Shown: positions 4,190 through 5,777 of the stretch, piece after piece
How the letters are laid out: each line of letters begins with the position of its first letter
Numbering within the stretch: position 1 is the stretch's first letter
DNA from: DASQDN01 sp035630195
GTDB lineage: Bacteria > Acidobacteriota > Terriglobia > Bryobacterales > Bryobacteraceae
Direction: 5' to 3'
Assembly: GCA_035630195.1 (NCBI GenBank)
Contig: DASQLD010000665.1
Location: forward strand, 1 to 5,777
DNA: 5,777 nt
Made by a program: the position numbers and the translations under genes
The notes under the pieces: model-generated
Told to the model about the DNA's origin: nothing
The model's database searches: none
The model's input: only the letters and a program-made list of their open reading frames with translations

Positions 4190-5777
4190 CTAGCACGGAG
4201 CATGCGGACAGGCTTTGCCGCCAGCAAGTTTCGAAAAAGGATTCCACGCGGGCCGCGCTTTGCCTTTCAGCGTCAGTAACCCGGAGTGATAGTCCCATCT
4301 GGGTTTGGAATCGTCCTGAATGTTGTAGTAAAAGGCGTGTGAGATATTCAGGCGTTTGCGATTGCTCTGAATCATAGAGAAGCTCGCATCAACGAGCAGC
4401 TCTTGTATCGACTCGGTTACTGGCGGGACTTTTCCTTTGTTCTCTGGGTCTGGGTTTGCCAATGGGAAGCCAAGCTCAGTGATCCAAAGCGGCTTTCCTT
4501 TTTTGAGAGCATGAACTGCGGTAATTACGCTTTTGATTGCTTTTGATACCCGCTTGACGTCAGCTGCATCCCTCGGGGCATGCTGACGACCAAGTTCTCC
4601 GATCTTGAATACGTAGGGATGAAGGCTAATCGCGTTATATGCATTGCTGTATTCGAGTTGCGATAGCGTCTGATCCATCCTTTCCAGGAACACGCGTGGG
4701 GTTAAGTGGCATTCCGGGTGACAGCCACCGCCCCTGTACCCGTACAAACCCGGCGTCAAGACCTGTACTTCACCTTTAGAAGACCGGAGTGCTTCGGCCA
4801 TTTCCTTGAAGAACACCGCGAATTCCGCAGGTTTCACTTCTCCTTGTTCTTCAACTGAGTTATTCACTTCTTTGACATGCGACATGTTCGGCTCGTTCCA
4901 AATCTCCCAGGCTTTCACCGGAGGGCTAAAGGAACTATCAGGACCGTATTTTTGGACCATTTTTTTTGCGTATGTAATCCAGTTTTCCCGCTTTTTCGTT
5001 CCAGCTTTCGGGAAGGGACCGGCGCCAAAGTATGGAAGGACAGTGATGCCGCGTTTGGCGGCTTCGTTAAAGGCTTTATCGATCTCGGTCTGGAGGTACA
5101 AATCCGGGTAAATTGCGAAACGGACAACCTTTGATCCAGAACGCTCGACCGCTTCCCAGATATTCTTCTCCCGCATTTTTTTGAGATCCCCCGTCCACAT
5201 CATGCCGTAGAAGTCGCCAGGGCCCGCTTTGCTCTCGCTGGCGATCAGGACCCTTTTGTCTTCGGCATCCGTGAGTTCTTCTTCTTCGCCGACGGTCATC
5301 GTCCGTTCTGCGGTGGTAAGCGCCTGATCTTTACCGTACGTAGTTCCGACGGGACTGTTGGCGACAAGCCGATAGTGGTAAGCAGTTTCTGGTGCGAGGT
5401 CGATGGCGGCTTCGCTAATTTTTGTTGCTTCGCGATCGTTGCCAATTTCTTCGCCCATGGCGACGCTTCCATAGGATTTCGTTGGTCCATATTCAAATAA
5501 GTATTCAGTTTCCCCACCGTTCGCATCGACGGTCCCGTTCAAGATGGCATCGTTGGCTTCCACTTCAGTTGGGGCTTCGGTGATTGCCACGGGAAAGCCA
5601 GCATTCATCGTCAGCCGAAGCTCCGCTTCGCCCAGGGCCCGGTTGTAGATGCGAACCTCGTCGATGTCGCCTTTGAAGTTGTCTTCGCCTTCCTGACTGC
5701 AGCCGATCGAGAGCGGACCGGTGCTCGGCATCGCCCCTTCGGCGGCGCTGTCGTCGACCAGCTCCCCATCGACGTAG
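4190..5777 (-). CDS. Secreted LamG / Fn3-like / clan GH-A glycoside hydrolase, C-terminal 528 residues, start off right edge
   Basis: The frame is open to the right edge; an internal ATG at 5731 is not the start because coding similarity continues upstream (YVDGELVDD). Residues below are numbered from that ATG. The first ~43 residues finish a LamG (concanavalin-like) domain with the typical GDIDEVRIYNRALGEAEL end. Residues about 50-140 are a beta-sandwich of the LNGTVDANG...FEYGPTKSYG...AYHYRLVAN type. Residues about 172-505 form a TIM-barrel hydrolase: FYGMMWTGDL opens it, VVRFAIYPD and ITVLPYFG are barrel strands, WEIWNEPN (275-282) carries the acid/base Glu280, and LWITELGFP (415-423) carries the nucleophile Glu419. 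The end GLLTLKGKARPAWNPF is the usual close of GH39/GH5-like, PslG-like enzymes. It should retain beta-linked polysaccharide hydrolysis; the substrate cannot be read. The upstream part presumably has a signal peptide. CHPEC (337-341) may form a loop disulfide. The gene is much more AT-rich (about 40-42% GC in sampled lines at 4321 and 4921) than the left end of the window. The TAG stop is at 4192-4190. Confidence 0.88.
   Translation of the reverse strand, partial: YVDGELVDDSAAEGAMPSTGPLSIGCSQEGEDNFKGDIDEVRIYNRALGEAELRLTMNAGFPVAITEAPTEVEANDAILNGTVDANGGETEYLFEYGPTKSYGSVAMGEEIGNDREATKISEAAIDLAPETAYHYRLVANSPVGTTYGKDQALTTAERTMTVGEEEELTDAEDKRVLIASESKAGPGDFYGMMWTGDLKKMREKNIWEAVERSGSKVVRFAIYPDLYLQTEIDKAFNEAAKRGITVLPYFGAGPFPKAGTKKRENWITYAKKMVQKYGPDSSFSPPVKAWEIWNEPNMSHVKEVNNSVEEQGEVKPAEFAVFFKEMAEALRSSKGEVQVLTPGLYGYRGGGCHPECHLTPRVFLERMDQTLSQLEYSNAYNAISLHPYVFKIGELGRQHAPRDAADVKRVSKAIKSVITAVHALKKGKPLWITELGFPLANPDPENKGKVPPVTESIQELLVDASFSMIQSNRKRLNISHAFYYNIQDDSKPRWDYHSGLLTLKGKARPAWNPFSKLAGGKACPHAPC

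Noticed and set aside
5296..5731. ATG at 5731 as the true start of the glycosidase, and the overlapping minus-strand frame at 5296-5526
   Set aside because: LamG-type coding sequence continues upstream of 5731 to the window edge, so the ATG is internal; the 76-codon frame is a shadow in another phase.
1..5777. CRISPR array, insertion sequence or integrase
   Set aside because: No regularly spaced repeats of 24 bases or more, no transposase or recombinase motif and no terminal inverted repeats with target duplications were seen.

Overview
The window looks like chromosomal DNA from a high-GC actinobacterium, most likely of the class Thermoleophilia (Solirubrobacter-like). The clearest hint is the secreted glycosidase at the right end: it carries the 'LNGTVDANG...YLFEYGPTKSYGS' type of beta-sandwich next to a LamG tail, a combination I associate with Solirubrobacterales surface proteins. 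The placement is inference from recall and was not tested by a search. All four protein genes I can support lie on the minus strand; one gene remnant lies on the plus strand. Base composition is uneven. Sampled 60-base lines run from about 77% GC (61-120) through 50-65% in the ATPase gene to about 40% in the middle of the glycosidase gene.

Layout, left to right. At 1-191 (minus) is the N-terminal part of a dihydrofolate-reductase-like (RibD C-terminal family) protein that runs off the left edge. Bases 192-569 hold no gene but contain a short hairpin in the leader of that gene, a threefold 10-bp tandem repeat with a weak promoter candidate beside it, and a second hairpin. A two-tier stem-loop at 570-598 begins at the stop codon of the next gene. 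At 598-2565 (minus) is a 655-residue P-loop ATPase with Walker A, Walker B, a sensor-2-like 'GVPR' element, a probable winged-helix region and a C-terminal FHA-like domain. Several canonical phosphothreonine-contacting positions of that FHA domain appear to be missing. Bases 2566-3438 are mostly decayed: the recognisable piece is a plus-strand fragment at 2952-3152 that resembles the N-terminus of DUF4062-type (TIR-related) proteins and then loses its frame. At 3439-3927 (minus) is a small secreted four-cysteine protein of unknown function. At 4190-5777 (minus, start off the right edge) is a secreted LamG / beta-sandwich / clan GH-A glycoside hydrolase with both catalytic glutamates visible.

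The genes do not form an obvious operon: the gaps between them are hundreds of bases, and their apparent roles (reductase, intracellular ATPase, two exported proteins) differ. The most interesting part is the middle. An ATPase fused to a degenerate FHA domain sits beside the ruins of a DUF4062-like gene, a family often joined to NTPases in bacterial conflict systems. This could be the remains of a defence or signalling island, but the window alone does not prove it.
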